From Permianibacter fluminis (GTDB lineage Bacteria; Pseudomonadota; Gammaproteobacteria; Enterobacterales; Permianibacteraceae), in contig NZ_JABMEG010000002.1 in NCBI RefSeq assembly GCF_013179735.1, forward strand, positions 186,001 through 250,000: a stretch of 64,000 bases of DNA, given 5' to 3'. This document shows positions 9,278 to 18,453 of the stretch, piece by piece (position 1 is the first letter of the stretch; each line of letters opens with the position of its first letter). Both the position numbers and the translations under genes were made by a program. Under the pieces are notes generated by a model. The model had not been told where the DNA came from. It was given only the letters and a program-made list of their open reading frames with translations, and made no database searches.

Positions 9278-9874
9278 TTAAGGCGTGCTGCCGACGTTGG
9301 CGTCGGTCAGCGCTGCCGTGGCGTACAGCTCGCGGAAGTAGGGCGAGAACACCACCACGCCGCGATAGTCGCGCAGATCGATATCAGCCGGAATGACGTA
9401 ATTCAAATCGCCGGATTGCGCCCGCAATTCGCCCAGATCAATGAAATCACTTTGCACGACATTGACGTCACGCGGTCCCGGTGCCGAGGTGAAAAACACA
9501 TGCAGACCGGGTCCGCGCACCACTGACAAATTTTCCAGCCGCAGCAAGTATTCGCCGGTGCCGAGCCGGAACAGCCGGACCACGCCACTGGCCGGACGGG
9601 TCTTGTCGGTCATGGTGAATTCGCCGTAGCCGAGCAGCGTTGGTGGCTCAATTTCCGGCGGTGAGGCCGGCATCTGTTCGCGGACATTGCTCGGCAAGGT
9701 CGGGTTGCTGCTCTTGCTGCGCAGTGAAGCGTTGATCACATCGACAAATGAAAAACGCGCGCGCAGGGTTTCTGCCGGTGCCGGGCTGCGCCACCACCAG
9801 ATCACCAGGGCCAGCACAGCCACCAGAACGAAGCCAGCCAGCAGCCAGCGTTTTTGCACAATCGTCATCATCAA
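9278..9874 (-). CDS. Membrane-anchored DM13-like domain protein
   Basis: This is a 198-residue protein with one N-terminal TM helix (about 10-27, ending in WWW) and a soluble domain of about 110 residues. That domain resembles DM13: GYGEFTMTD at the start, RLENLSVVRGPGLHVFFTS in the middle, then YVIPADIDLRDYRGVVVFSPYF at the end. DM13 domains are proposed to act in extracellular redox or electron transfer and usually carry a cysteine near this last strand; here the residues are FSPYF and I see no Cys. A structural or binding role is therefore more likely than redox chemistry. It may share a transcript with the thioesterase gene upstream (48-bp gap). Confidence 0.65.
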   Translation of the reverse strand: MMMTIVQKRWLLAGFVLVAVLALVIWWWRSPAPAETLRARFSFVDVINASLRSKSSNPTLPSNVREQMPASPPEIEPPTLLGYGEFTMTDKTRPASGVVRLFRLGTGEYLLRLENLSVVRGPGLHVFFTSAPGPRDVNVVQSDFIDLGELRAQSGDLNYVIPADIDLRDYRGVVVFSPYFRELYATAALTDANVGSTP

Positions 9875-9922
9875 GCTCGGTTCAATTCACTCATCAACGG
9901 TCTAACGGTGGTCAGCTTCAGC

Positions 9923-10411
9923 TCAGGCGTCAACGAGCGGACGCTGCTCCAAGGCTTCCATGCGTTGGCGCAGTTCAGCCGGCACCGCCGCCTTGCGCTG
10001 GTTGCGATAATCAAACAGCACGATTTCCGCTTCGCCTTCGGTGGTGATGGCTTGCTGGTTGACGCTGTAGATGCGGTAGTTCTGCCAGAACCGATCGCTG
10101 CCGATTCGACTGACGGTGACACCAATCAGCAATTGGTCCGGAAACAGCACCGGCCGTTTGTAGCGAGCATTGGTTGCTGCCAGTATCGGGCCGATACCGC
10201 TGGTCTCTTTGTCGTCCAGCAGATGCACGAGCCGACCGTATTCAATCCGGGCACTTTCAAAGTAGCGGAAATACACCACGTTGTTGACGTGCTGGAAGGC
10301 GTCCATTTCACCCCAGGCCACGGTGACCGGCAACAGCACGGGATAGCCGCGCAGCGCATCTGGGCGTTCTGTTTGCACCGCCGATGGCGGCATCGAATGG
10401 ATAGAGGTCAT
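9923..10411 (-). CDS. Acyl-CoA thioesterase, 4HBT hotdog family
   Basis: This is a 162-residue single-hotdog thioesterase. The 4HBT signature is clear: VAWGEMDAFQHVNNVVYFRYFESAR at about 30-54, with the catalytic-position Asp within GEMDAFQHVNN, then the helix-strand region ending EIVLFDYRNQRKA. Such enzymes hydrolyse acyl-CoA thioesters in the cytoplasm. The N-terminal 25 residues before VTVAWGE are not conserved in the family; the ATG at 10411 is the first good start. The substrate cannot be predicted. Confidence 0.85.
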   Translation of the reverse strand: MTSIHSMPPSAVQTERPDALRGYPVLLPVTVAWGEMDAFQHVNNVVYFRYFESARIEYGRLVHLLDDKETSGIGPILAATNARYKRPVLFPDQLLIGVTVSRIGSDRFWQNYRIYSVNQQAITTEGEAEIVLFDYRNQRKAAVPAELRQRMEALEQRPLVDA

Positions 10412-10488
10412 GGTGACGGGACTCCGTTGCGGTAGGAGGTCAATGGTGGTGTTCCAACGTTGAGCGTTTCATCGCTTTGCCGGCGCGG

Positions 10489-13098
10489 TCAGTGAATTTT
10501 GTTCAGCTGTTGCCGCAGTGCCAGACATTCCCGGATATGACTGTCGGTGCTGGCGATGCTGCTGGCCGGCACCGGCAGTTGCGGACGACGGTTGGCCAGA
10601 AATTGCTGCAGGGTCTGCCAACTGGCCGGGTCGCACAGGGATTCGGCCAACTCGATCAACTGGCTGTGCCGGTAATCCGGAAACAACACCAGCAAGGGCT
10701 CAAAATTTTGCTGCAGCCACGGCCATTGTTGCGCTTGCAAACTGGCGCTGGTCAACGTGGCCTGCAGCAGTCGCCAGCGTTCGTTGATGCGCAAATTCGG
10801 TTCCAGCAACAGCTGTTGCAAGGCCGGCAGCATGCTGACATCGGTTTGCCAGGCCAGCGCCTGAATCAGGGCGGCGCGGCGATCACTGCGGGTTTCCTGC
10901 TGCAGTTGTTCGGTTACGCGTGGCAGCAAGCTTGGCTCGGCCGCAACCGCCAACGCCAGTGCCAGCGGGTCCTGGGCATCGGCATAGGGCTTGCCCGTTT
11001 TCAGTGCATTCAGCGCGCTCTGGTGCTGCGCCAGCAAGTTGCGGATCAGATCACGGTCCTGCAATTCCAGCGCGCGGAATTGTTGCCGCTCGCGGTCTTC
11101 GTTGGCGATCAATGCGGGTTGGGCAAAGAATTTCTGCAGACGGGTTTGCCAGATCGTGCGCTGCGGCGGCGCCGCAAGTTGTTGCAGCAAGTAGCGCCAA
11201 TTGTCGAGGCTGCTGTCGAGCACCGCCGGGTCCGGGTGACGGGCGAGAATCGGCATTGCCTGGAACAGATCGTCGGCGCTGAGATTGCCGGCCCGGAACG
11301 CTGCAGTAAGGTTGGCCGCAATATCCAGTGCTTCGGCGCGCGGCAACTCCGGCAACGCGGCCAGCAGCCGTTGCCGGTGTTCATCGGCAACCTGCCAGCG
11401 ATAGTAGCCGGCGCCGCCGGCATTAGGCACCACCAGCTGATCACAGCGCCAGCCCGGCGACCAGATCACTTCGCGTTCACTGAGCATCCGGCAGGCCTGA
11501 TGACCGGTGTCCGGCGTGCGCAGACACACCGGCAATTGCCATTGCTGCTCGCCGGCAACGCTGCCGGCAGGGGCATAAGCCTGCTGACGCAGGCGCAATT
11601 GCAAATCGGTGTTGACGCATTGCTGTTCCAGCTGGATTTGCGGCAAACCCGGTTGCTGCAAAAAGCTGTCGAAACTCAGTGTGATGCTCGGGTCGGCGAC
11701 CGAGTCGCTCATCGACTGGAACAACTCGGTGGAGCCGGCGTTGCCGAATGCATGGCGGGCAAAATAGTTGCGCAAGCCGAGCCGGAATTGTTCATTGCCG
11801 AGATAGCGCTGATACATCCGCATCAGCCCCATCGCTTTGTCATAGATCATGCTGTTGAAGGTGCCTTGCACATCTTCTTCGCGGCTGAGCGGTTGCCGGA
11901 TGCGCAGCAGCGGATTGCGGCCATCGTGCTGCATGGCCGATTCCAGTTGCTGCTGCATCGCCAATGTCAGCGGATAGTCCGGATGACTCTGGGCGGCAAT
12001 TTCGTAACCCAGCCATTCGGCAAAACCTTCGTTGAGCCAGAGATCATCCCACCACGGCATCGTCACCAGATCGCCAAACCATTGGTGCGCCAGCGCATGG
12101 GCGTTATAGGAAATGAAGGTCTGCCGTTCACTGATGCTGGCGTGTTCATCCATCAACATCAGTTTGTCGAGGAAGTTGATGGCGCCAGCATTTTCCAGTA
12201 CGCCGGACGAAATGTCCGGCACAGCGATCAGGTCCAGCTTTTCAAACGGAAACGGAATGGCAAAATATTGCTCGAATGCGCTCAGCATGGGTGGCGTGTG
12301 CTGCAAGGCAAAGCGGGTGCGCACGCCTTCGCCGCGCACGGTGACCGCGCGCAAGCTCAGCGGCTGCTTGCGCACGTCGTTGGCGGGAATCACCGGGCCA
12401 TTGACCACATCAAACGGACCCACGCTGAGGTTCAGCAAATAGGTTGGCATGCGCGGTGTGCGGTTGAGCCGGGTCAGTTTCAGTGCTTCCGGCAGCTCGC
12501 GGGTCTCGCTCGGCAAGCTGTTGCCAATCACGACATCGTCACGGCCGCTGATGATCTCCAGTTCAAAACTGGCTTTGAACGCCGGATCATCAAAACCGGG
12601 AAAAACCCGGCGCGCTTCAACGGCGTGCAGCTGGCTGAACACATACCAGTCGTTGCCAACCTGGACCCGGCTGAGTCCCTCCGAGGTGGTGGTGTATTGG
12701 CCGTCGTATTGCAGCTCCAGCGTCAGAAACCCGGCCGGCAGATCGTCATCGAAATCGATGCGGGCCAGACCTTGCGGCGTCAGTTGCTGGTAATGACCGG
12801 TGATCGGGTCGCTGCCGTCACGACGGGCCAGCACGTTGTTGACGGTCAGATCGCGGCCATGCAGATAGAGCGTGCGGGTGTCGTCATGCAATTGCAGGCC
12901 GATGGCGACTTCGCCGCGAAATGCCGGCTGGCCCGGCAGGATGGTCAGCTTCAGCAGATAGCGGTCCGGCACGGCCAGCATGGGCAATCGGCCGTCGACG
13001 GGCTCCGGTGCAATCGGTGCCTCTGTCGGCCAGTACAGCAGCGCCGTCACGGCGACGATTGCCAGCACAGCCAAGGAGAGACGCAGAGGTGAGCGCAC
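10489..13098 (-). CDS. M1-family aminopeptidase homologue lacking the catalytic Glu (probable pseudoenzyme)
   Basis: This is an 869-residue protein with an N-terminal hydrophobic signal or anchor (about 5-22) and the full M1 architecture: beta-sandwich N-domain, thermolysin-like domain, and a long C-terminal helical ERAP1-C-like domain rich in Leu and Gln. The exopeptidase motif reads GVLEN (299-303) instead of GAMEN. The zinc motif reads HALAH (334-338) followed by Glu357 in WLNEGFAEW, so both His ligands and the distal Glu ligand are kept, but the catalytic general-base Glu of HExxH is replaced by Ala335 (codon GCG). The rest is intact and in frame over 2.6 kb, so it is not a decaying gene. 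It may bind zinc and peptides without cleaving them. Four 13-bp tandem repeats lie upstream. Confidence 0.85.
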   Translation of the reverse strand: MRSPLRLSLAVLAIVAVTALLYWPTEAPIAPEPVDGRLPMLAVPDRYLLKLTILPGQPAFRGEVAIGLQLHDDTRTLYLHGRDLTVNNVLARRDGSDPITGHYQQLTPQGLARIDFDDDLPAGFLTLELQYDGQYTTTSEGLSRVQVGNDWYVFSQLHAVEARRVFPGFDDPAFKASFELEIISGRDDVVIGNSLPSETRELPEALKLTRLNRTPRMPTYLLNLSVGPFDVVNGPVIPANDVRKQPLSLRAVTVRGEGVRTRFALQHTPPMLSAFEQYFAIPFPFEKLDLIAVPDISSGVLENAGAINFLDKLMLMDEHASISERQTFISYNAHALAHQWFGDLVTMPWWDDLWLNEGFAEWLGYEIAAQSHPDYPLTLAMQQQLESAMQHDGRNPLLRIRQPLSREEDVQGTFNSMIYDKAMGLMRMYQRYLGNEQFRLGLRNYFARHAFGNAGSTELFQSMSDSVADPSITLSFDSFLQQPGLPQIQLEQQCVNTDLQLRLRQQAYAPAGSVAGEQQWQLPVCLRTPDTGHQACRMLSEREVIWSPGWRCDQLVVPNAGGAGYYRWQVADEHRQRLLAALPELPRAEALDIAANLTAAFRAGNLSADDLFQAMPILARHPDPAVLDSSLDNWRYLLQQLAAPPQRTIWQTRLQKFFAQPALIANEDRERQQFRALELQDRDLIRNLLAQHQSALNALKTGKPYADAQDPLALALAVAAEPSLLPRVTEQLQQETRSDRRAALIQALAWQTDVSMLPALQQLLLEPNLRINERWRLLQATLTSASLQAQQWPWLQQNFEPLLVLFPDYRHSQLIELAESLCDPASWQTLQQFLANRRPQLPVPASSIASTDSHIRECLALRQQLNKIH

Positions 13099-13373
13099 GG
13101 ATGTTCGCTGCCGAGCCGAAAATTGAAACGAGAGTGTAAACCAGTGCCGCCATAGCGACTACCGTGGCGACTGCCAATGAACCTGCAATTGGCCAGGATA
13201 ATGGGTCTGTGTGAAAGGTCGGTGTGAAAGGCTGATGCGACAGGCCAATGCGAAAGACGTCGAGCGCTGGACCGACGCGATCGGCCTTCATGAATAACCG
13301 GATGATGGCGCGCTGCGACATGTCGCAACACACCGCGCCGTCATCGGCCAAGCGGTAACGGGCGGCGAACAGC
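13099..13373. other. Intergenic region with a 13-bp tandem repeat
   Basis: There is no credible gene here. Between the M1 homologue and the TSUP gene lies DNA that contains four copies of a 13-bp repeat at 13204-13255. I cannot pick a convincing promoter for the M1 gene. Confidence 0.5.
13204..13255. repeat. Degenerate 13-bp tandem repeat, 4 copies
   Basis: The units are GGTCTGTGTGAAA, GGTCGGTGTGAAA, GGCTGATGCGACA and GGCCAATGCGAAA, head to tail with no gaps. They lie about 100 bp upstream of the M1 homologue start. Confidence 0.8.
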
Positions 13374-14129
13374 TTACGACGTCATGAACAAGCGGATGGA
13401 CAGCGCCACCGACATCACCACCAACACTACGCGCACCAGCTTGGCGCCGCCCTTGAACACCAGCCGGGCGCCAATCTGGCCACCGATGAATTGACCCGCC
13501 GCCATCACGCCACCGGGCAGCCACAGCACCTTGCCGCCGATGACAAAGAAACACAGCGACGCGAAATTGCTGGCGAAATTCAGCACCTTGCTGTGCGCGG
13601 TCGCCACCGGCAGAGTCAGGCCGAGCAGGGTGACACAGCCGAGCGCAAAGAAGGTGCCGGTGCCGGGGCCAAAAAAACCGTCGTAATAGCCAATCCCAAA
13701 ACCGATGGTCAGTGCGAACCAAGTCAGGCTGATGCGCTGGTGACTTTCCACTTCACCGACCCGCTTGGCCAGCAGCATGTACAGCGCAATGCCGATCAAT
13801 AGCCACGGAATCACTTTGCGCAAGAAGCCGGGATCGATCTGCTGCACGGTCAACGCGCCGAGCGCGCCGCCGATCAGCGAGGCCAGAAACGCCGGCCAGA
13901 ATCGGCGAAAGTCGACCGCTTTTTCACGGATGAAATGGAGGCTCGCGGAAAACGAACCGGCACAGCCCTGCAGTTTGTTGGTACCGAGCGCAATCGCCGG
14001 TGGCAATCCGGCCCACAGCAGCGCCGGAATGGTCAACAAGCCACCGCCGCCGGCAATGGCGTCAATGCAGCCGGCAACCACCGCAACAAAGAACAGCAGG
14101 GTCAGGATTTCGGTGCTGAATTCGAGCAT
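13374..14129 (-). CDS. TSUP family (TauE/SafE-like) membrane permease
   Basis: This is a 251-residue polytopic membrane protein of the TSUP/DUF81 family, associated with transport of sulfite, sulfonates or related anions. About seven to eight hydrophobic helices can be traced. The two glycine-rich repeats typical of the family are present: AGCIDAIAGGGGLLTIPALL near the N-terminus and FGIGYYDGFFGPGTGTFF at about 150-170. The length is typical. The neighbours (ttcA upstream, M1 homologue downstream) do not identify a substrate. Confidence 0.9.
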   Translation of the reverse strand: MLEFSTEILTLLFFVAVVAGCIDAIAGGGGLLTIPALLWAGLPPAIALGTNKLQGCAGSFSASLHFIREKAVDFRRFWPAFLASLIGGALGALTVQQIDPGFLRKVIPWLLIGIALYMLLAKRVGEVESHQRISLTWFALTIGFGIGYYDGFFGPGTGTFFALGCVTLLGLTLPVATAHSKVLNFASNFASLCFFVIGGKVLWLPGGVMAAGQFIGGQIGARLVFKGGAKLVRVVLVVMSVALSIRLFMTS

Positions 14130-14146
14130 TTTTTCTTCTGCTTTGT

Positions 14147-14285
14147 TGTAGGAGCGGCCTTGGCCGCGAAATCACGTTGACGGAGGCAATCGTGACCAAC
14201 ATTTTCGTGAGTAGTGCTGGCAGTGTGATGTTTGCCTGAAAATGAATCGCGGCAAAAAACAATCGCGGCCGAGGTCGCTCCTACA
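14147..14285. repeat. Pair of inverted 'TGTAGGAGCG' repeats
   Basis: The left arm at 14147-14169 (TGTAGGAGCGGCCTTGGCCG...) is matched by its imperfect reverse complement at 14263-14285 (...GGCCGAGGTCGCTCCTACA), separated by about 93 bp. This GTAGGAGCG palindrome is a familiar dispersed intergenic repeat of pseudomonad-like genomes. No gene lies between TSUP and ttcA. Confidence 0.7.
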
Positions 14286-14374
14286 ATGCATGTTGACTAG
14301 TGCCGTTTGCGATCATGCGGCGTAAACCTTAGTCGGCGCTTGTCCGCCGGTGGGTCCGCTGCGCTTGACCCGCC

Positions 14375-15367
14375 TTACAGCTGCACCACATTCAAACTAC
14401 TGACCGGCACATCATCGCCATCCGGCACCGGCTCGGAAAAATCTTCCTTGTCAAAGCCACGGTCGCCGTCCGGCATCGGCACGCCGGTCGCGGCGATGGA
14501 TTTGAAATCGAACAGGTTGCTGTCGGCCAGATGCGAGGGCACCACATTCTGCAGTGCCCGGAACATCGTTTCGATGCGGCCCGGGTGTTTGCGGTCCCAG
14601 TCCTGCAGCATCATCTTGACGACCTTGCGCTGCAGGTTTTCCTGCGAGCCACAGAGATTGCACGGGATGATCGGGAATTCTTTGTGCAGCGCATAACGGG
14701 CAATGTCTTTTTCGCGGCTGTAGGCCAGCGGCCGGATCACCACGTTGCGGCCGTCGTCGCTGACCAGTTTCGGCGGCATGCTTTTGAGTTTGCCGCCGTA
14801 GAAGAAATTCAGGAAGAAGGTTTCCAGCAGATCGTCGCGGTGATGGCCGAGCGCAATCTTGGTAACGCCGTGCTGCTGGGCGTAGTTGTACAGCACGCCA
14901 CGGCGCAGCCGCGAACAGAGCGAGCAGGTGGTCTTGCCTTCCGGAATGACCCGTTTGACCACGCTGTACGTATCTTCTTCGATGACATCGAACGGCACGC
15001 CAATGCTGGTCAGGTAGTTGGGCAGCACCTCTTCCGGGAAGCCCGGTTGTTTCTGATCCAGATTGACCGCCAGAATCTCGAAGCGAATCGGCGCGGCCTG
15101 TTGCAGGCTCAGCAGAATGTCGAGCAGCGTATAAGAGTCCTTGCCGCCGGACAGGCAGACCATGACCTTGTCGCCGTCTTCGATCATGTTGAAGTCGGCA
15201 ATGGCCTGACCGACTTCCCGGCGCAGCCGTTTTTGCAACTTGTTGAGTTCATACTGGTCTTTGCGTTGGCGGCTTGCCGCGGCGTCGGTCAGGAAACTCG
15301 GAGCAGCGACCGGCGGCAGCGCGGACGCAGTGGGCGCAGTGGATGTAGGGACAGGCAAATCGGACAT
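14375..15367 (-). CDS. ttcA: tRNA 2-thiocytidine(32) synthetase TtcA
   Basis: This is a 330-residue cytoplasmic enzyme that thiolates C32 of certain tRNAs using ATP and an iron-sulfur cluster. The PP-loop SGGKDS is at residues 73-78. The two cysteine pairs that hold the cluster are CSLC and CNLC, and the [10 protein letters not shown] motif of the TtcA/TtuA family is seen. I chose ATG 15367 (MSDLPVP), because the frame runs open further upstream into the divergent gene. The first 35 residues (Pro/Ala-rich) and the last 25 acidic residues are extensions to the family core. It is divergent from the DUF6279 lipoprotein with only a short gap. Confidence 0.95.
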   Translation of the reverse strand: MSDLPVPTSTAPTASALPPVAAPSFLTDAAASRQRKDQYELNKLQKRLRREVGQAIADFNMIEDGDKVMVCLSGGKDSYTLLDILLSLQQAAPIRFEILAVNLDQKQPGFPEEVLPNYLTSIGVPFDVIEEDTYSVVKRVIPEGKTTCSLCSRLRRGVLYNYAQQHGVTKIALGHHRDDLLETFFLNFFYGGKLKSMPPKLVSDDGRNVVIRPLAYSREKDIARYALHKEFPIIPCNLCGSQENLQRKVVKMMLQDWDRKHPGRIETMFRALQNVVPSHLADSNLFDFKSIAATGVPMPDGDRGFDKEDFSEPVPDGDDVPVSSLNVVQL

Positions 15368-15389
15368 GGCAGCAGGGGCGCAAAGGGCA

Positions 15390-16322
15390 ATGGCAAAGCG
15401 GGCGGCGATTATACGGGAGCAGGCGCGGGCAGGACAGATTTTGGCCAGCATCTCCCGGCGTGGCTTCACCCTGGCGCTCGGCCGCGTGCTGGCCGTCACA
15501 TTGGCCCTGCTGTTGCTGGCCGGCTGCAGCCTGGGTTTTGTCTACCCCCGGCTGGATACCCTGATTGGCTGGCAGTTGGACCGCTATCTGAAACTGGAGT
15601 CCGGTCAGGAGCGCTGGCTGGATGAGCGGCTGGACGAGCGTCTGGCCTGGCACCAGCGTGAACAGTTGCCGCGCTGGCGTGAGGCGCTGGGCTCGCTACG
15701 CAGCGATATCGCCGAGCGCCGGCTCGACGGCGAGCGCTACCTGCAATACAGCGAACAAGTTCGCAGCCTGCTCAGCGCCAGCGCCGCCGGTCTGGTCGAT
15801 GACGCGGTCAAACTCGCAGCCGGATTGAGCGATCGGCAAATTGCCCACCTGCTCAAGCGCTATGACGAAGACACCGACGATCTGGTTGACGAGCTGGCCG
15901 AACGTGCCGCCGACCCGAGCGAGCGACTGGCCGAACGTTTCGATGACAGTCGCGACGAAATTGAAAACTGGCTCGGCGATTTGACCGACGATCAGCAAGC
16001 CTATTTGCGGCAATGGCAGACGCAGGCGATCGACTGGGGCGATTTTGCGCTTGTCTCACGCCAGCGCTGGCGCGAACACATTGTCCAGACGTTGAGCAAT
16101 CGCAGTGACGCAGTCGCATTGCAAGCGGGCGTTGCGCAAATGCTGCTGCAGCCGGAGTCGTTGCGGGCGCCGGCCTATCAGGCGGCGGTTGCCAAACAGA
16201 CCGAGCTGCGCCGGGATCTGCAACTGTATCTGCTGCAGACACTTACCGACAAACAGCGTCAGCATTTGCTGGGCGAGCTGGATGACATTCTGGAAGACAT
16301 CGACGACGTGCTGAAGGGGTAA
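15390..16322 (+). CDS. DUF6279 family lipoprotein
   Basis: This is a lipoprotein of about 310 residues. The hydrophobic stretch [12 protein letters not shown] ends in a lipobox with Cys46 when the ATG at 15390 is used. An alternative TTG start at 15441 has AGGA at a good distance and would give a more usual 29-residue signal with an SRRGF n-region. The mature part is all helical and rich in Arg, Glu, Asp and Leu, starting [20 protein letters not shown], which resembles DUF6279 proteins. The function is unknown; the protein probably resides at the inner face of the outer membrane. If 15390 is right, only 22 bp separate it from ttcA, so each promoter would overlap the other gene. Confidence 0.75.
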   Translation: MAKRAAIIREQARAGQILASISRRGFTLALGRVLAVTLALLLLAGCSLGFVYPRLDTLIGWQLDRYLKLESGQERWLDERLDERLAWHQREQLPRWREALGSLRSDIAERRLDGERYLQYSEQVRSLLSASAAGLVDDAVKLAAGLSDRQIAHLLKRYDEDTDDLVDELAERAADPSERLAERFDDSRDEIENWLGDLTDDQQAYLRQWQTQAIDWGDFALVSRQRWREHIVQTLSNRSDAVALQAGVAQMLLQPESLRAPAYQAAVAKQTELRRDLQLYLLQTLTDKQRQHLLGELDDILEDIDDVLKG

Positions 16323-16369
16323 AAACGGGCTGCCGTTTTACCAAAGTTCGAGCGATTCAAATTCTCGAA

Positions 16370-16506
16370 TTAGGGAGACTCTGATTTAGTCTCCGTTCGC
16401 CCTGAGCTTGTCGAAGGGTGAACAGAATTTCGCTGAAATATCGGCTTTCTGTGGTTCGACAAGCTCACCACGAACGGTAGTTGACAACTTAATCAGAGCT
16501 TCCTTA
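16370..16506. mobile_element. Short MITE-like inverted-repeat element
   Basis: Terminal inverted repeats are seen: AGGGAGACTCTGATTTA near 16371-16388 against TAATCAGAGCTTCCTTA near 16489-16505. Inside is a second inverted pair, CGTTCGCCCTGAGCTTGTCGAA against TTCGACAAGCTCACCACG (about 16397-16480). There is no coding capacity. It lies between the convergent DUF6279 and btuD genes. Confidence 0.55.
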
Positions 16507-16517
16507 GGGTTTGCCCG

Positions 16518-17330
16518 TTACGGGGCCGCCACCAGTACCTGCAGCACACCGTCGACCGGCTGAATGCGTAGCGTCATCCGGTACACCGACTGCAAGCGAG
16601 CCGTGGTCAACACCTGCGCCGGGGTGCCGCTGCACACCAGCCGGCCCTGATCCAGCAGCAGCAACTGATCGCAGTAACGCGCGGCCAGATTCAGGTCATG
16701 CAACACCAGCACGGCGCTGCCACCGTGCCGGCAATGCTGCTGGAACAAGGCCAGCGTGTGATGCTGGTGATACAGATCGAGCGCGGCGGTGGGCTCATCG
16801 GCCAACATCAATTGCGCCTGGGTTGCAAACATCCGCGCAATCATCACCCGCATCCGCTCACCTTCTGATAATTCGGTCACGGCGCGATCGGCAAAGGCAG
16901 TGACGTCTGCCCGCAGCATGGCGTCGGCCACGGCTTGACGGTCTGCATCCGACAGCGCGTCGGCAACGCCGGTGTGCGGCAAGCGACCCAACTCCACTAC
17001 ACGCTGGGCTTGCAACGGCCAGTGCACCGGCGCGCCCTGTGCGAGATAGCTAATCAGCCGCGCTAGCTCCGGTTTGCGGTACTGCTGTAGATCGCGTTCA
17101 TGCAAACGCAGCTGACCATGGCTCGGTATCAGTAGGCCGGCCAGCAGTTTCAGCAAACTGCTTTTACCAGCGCCGTTCGGGCCAATGATGCCGACCATGC
17201 TGCCGGCCGCGACCGTGACGCTGATATCGTGCAGCACTTGCTGCTCACCGTAGTGATAATTGACTTGCTGTGCCGCCAGCAGCGTGGTGGCTGGGGTCAT
17301 GTCGGGCTCATCCGGCATTTCGATTCTCAT
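16518..17330 (-). CDS. btuD: Cobalamin ABC transporter ATPase BtuD
   Basis: This is a 270-residue ABC ATPase of the Fe-siderophore/B12 (FecE/BtuD) class. Walker A GPNGAGKS is at 50-57, the signature is LSEGERMRVMIAR (LSEGE instead of LSGGE), Walker B is LMLADEP, and the switch His is in VLHDLN. It powers import of corrinoid through the permease encoded just upstream. An internal ATG at 17300 would remove 10 residues and is also possible. The assignment to B12 rather than haem or siderophore rests on its place in one - strand cluster with btuB, cobO and a B12-type binding protein behind a cobalamin riboswitch. Confidence 0.85.
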   Translation of the reverse strand: MRIEMPDEPDMTPATTLLAAQQVNYHYGEQQVLHDISVTVAAGSMVGIIGPNGAGKSSLLKLLAGLLIPSHGQLRLHERDLQQYRKPELARLISYLAQGAPVHWPLQAQRVVELGRLPHTGVADALSDADRQAVADAMLRADVTAFADRAVTELSEGERMRVMIARMFATQAQLMLADEPTAALDLYHQHHTLALFQQHCRHGGSAVLVLHDLNLAARYCDQLLLLDQGRLVCSGTPAQVLTTARLQSVYRMTLRIQPVDGVLQVLVAAP

Positions 17331-17395
17331 TCCGCGTTTCCGTTCTCATTCAGGGCTTTCATTCGCGTTCAGCACTTCCGTTCCCGTTAAGAAAT

Positions 17396-18418
17396 TCAGG
17401 TCGTGCGATGGCGCAAGCGCACGATAAGCAACAGAAAAAACGGCGCCCCGAACAGGGCCGTGACGACGCCAATTTTCAGTTCCGCCGTCGCGCCGCCGGT
17501 AATGGCACTGAACCGCGCAACGAGTTGCACGCAGATATCGGCGATCAGCAGCAAGACCGCCCCGGCCAGCGCACTGAGTGAGAGCAGGCGGCCCGGTTGA
17601 TGGCCCACCAGCGGTCGCATCAGATGCGGTACCAACAAGCCGACAAAGCCAATGCTGCCGCTAACGGCAACCGCGGCACCGACCGACGCCGCGATTCCCA
17701 TCACCAGCAACAGCCGCGAGCGTGGCAACGAAAACCCCAGCGTCTGCGCTGTTTCCTCGCCAAGACTCAGCGCATCAAGAAATCGCCGCTGCCGCCACAC
17801 CAGCACCGAACCCAGCAGCAGAAACGGCAGCGCGAACAGCAACTCATTCAGCGTACGGTTGCTGAACGAACCGAGTAGCCAATACACCATCTCCGACATC
17901 GCGTACGGATTCGGCGCAAAATTCAGTGCCAGCGCAATGCAGGCGCCGGCAAAGGCATTGATCGCCACGCCGGCCAGCAACAATCCGGTGATGCTGCTGC
18001 CGCGACCGGCGAGCACAAACAGCGCCAGCACAGCCAGCAGCGCACCGGCCATGCCAAACCCGGGCATCACCCACCAGGCAAACTGACTGAAGCCGTAATA
18101 CAGCGCGATGACAGCGCCCAGTGACGCACAACTGGAGACCCCGACCAAGCCGGATTCTGCGAGCGGATTGCGGAACAACCCCTGCAGCGCAGCGCCAGAC
18201 AACCCGAGGACTGCGCCGACCGCCGCCGCCAACAGCGCACGCGGCAAACGGATCTCGGTAACGATAATAGTGTTGACGGATTCATGGCCGTGCCACAGCT
18301 GCGACAACAGTTCTGACCACGGCAGCGCGACGCTACCGATGGACATCGACAGCAGCAGCAACAGTGCAATGGCAACGAGCAGCAGCGCTGGCAGCCAGCG
18401 ACGATTGTTAGCCTTCAT
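17396..18418 (-). CDS. btuC: Cobalamin ABC transporter permease BtuC (FecCD family)
   Basis: This is a 340-residue inner-membrane permease with about ten hydrophobic helices. FecCD-family landmarks are seen: RLPRALLAAAVGAVLGLSGAALQGLFRNPLAESGLVGVSS near the N-terminus and GSIGFVGLLVPHLMRPLVGHQP at about 250-272, the loop that contacts the ATPase. The start is ATG 18418; two further ATGs lie upstream inside a 17-bp tandem repeat (18403-18453), and they do not lengthen the protein convincingly. It forms the channel with BtuD and receives B12 from BtuF. About 65 bp separates it from btuD. Confidence 0.85.
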   Translation of the reverse strand: MKANNRRWLPALLLVAIALLLLLSMSIGSVALPWSELLSQLWHGHESVNTIIVTEIRLPRALLAAAVGAVLGLSGAALQGLFRNPLAESGLVGVSSCASLGAVIALYYGFSQFAWWVMPGFGMAGALLAVLALFVLAGRGSSITGLLLAGVAINAFAGACIALALNFAPNPYAMSEMVYWLLGSFSNRTLNELLFALPFLLLGSVLVWRQRRFLDALSLGEETAQTLGFSLPRSRLLLVMGIAASVGAAVAVSGSIGFVGLLVPHLMRPLVGHQPGRLLSLSALAGAVLLLIADICVQLVARFSAITGGATAELKIGVVTALFGAPFFLLLIVRLRHRTT

Positions 18419-18453
18419 GGATTGTTGGTCTTCATGGATGGTCAGCGTTCATG
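18403..18453. repeat. 17-bp tandem repeat over the btuC start, 3 copies
   Basis: The units GATTGTTAGCCTTCATG, GATTGTTGGTCTTCATG and GATGGTCAGCGTTCATG run head to tail across the btuF-btuC junction. On the - strand each unit contains ATGAA, so the btuC start codon itself lies in the last copy. Confidence 0.8.

Noticed and set aside
10477-13092. An 871-codon open frame antisense to the M1 homologue
   Set aside because: It exactly mirrors the M1 gene, has Gln/Arg/His-rich composition caused by codon bias of the opposite strand, and no family-like motif or RBS.
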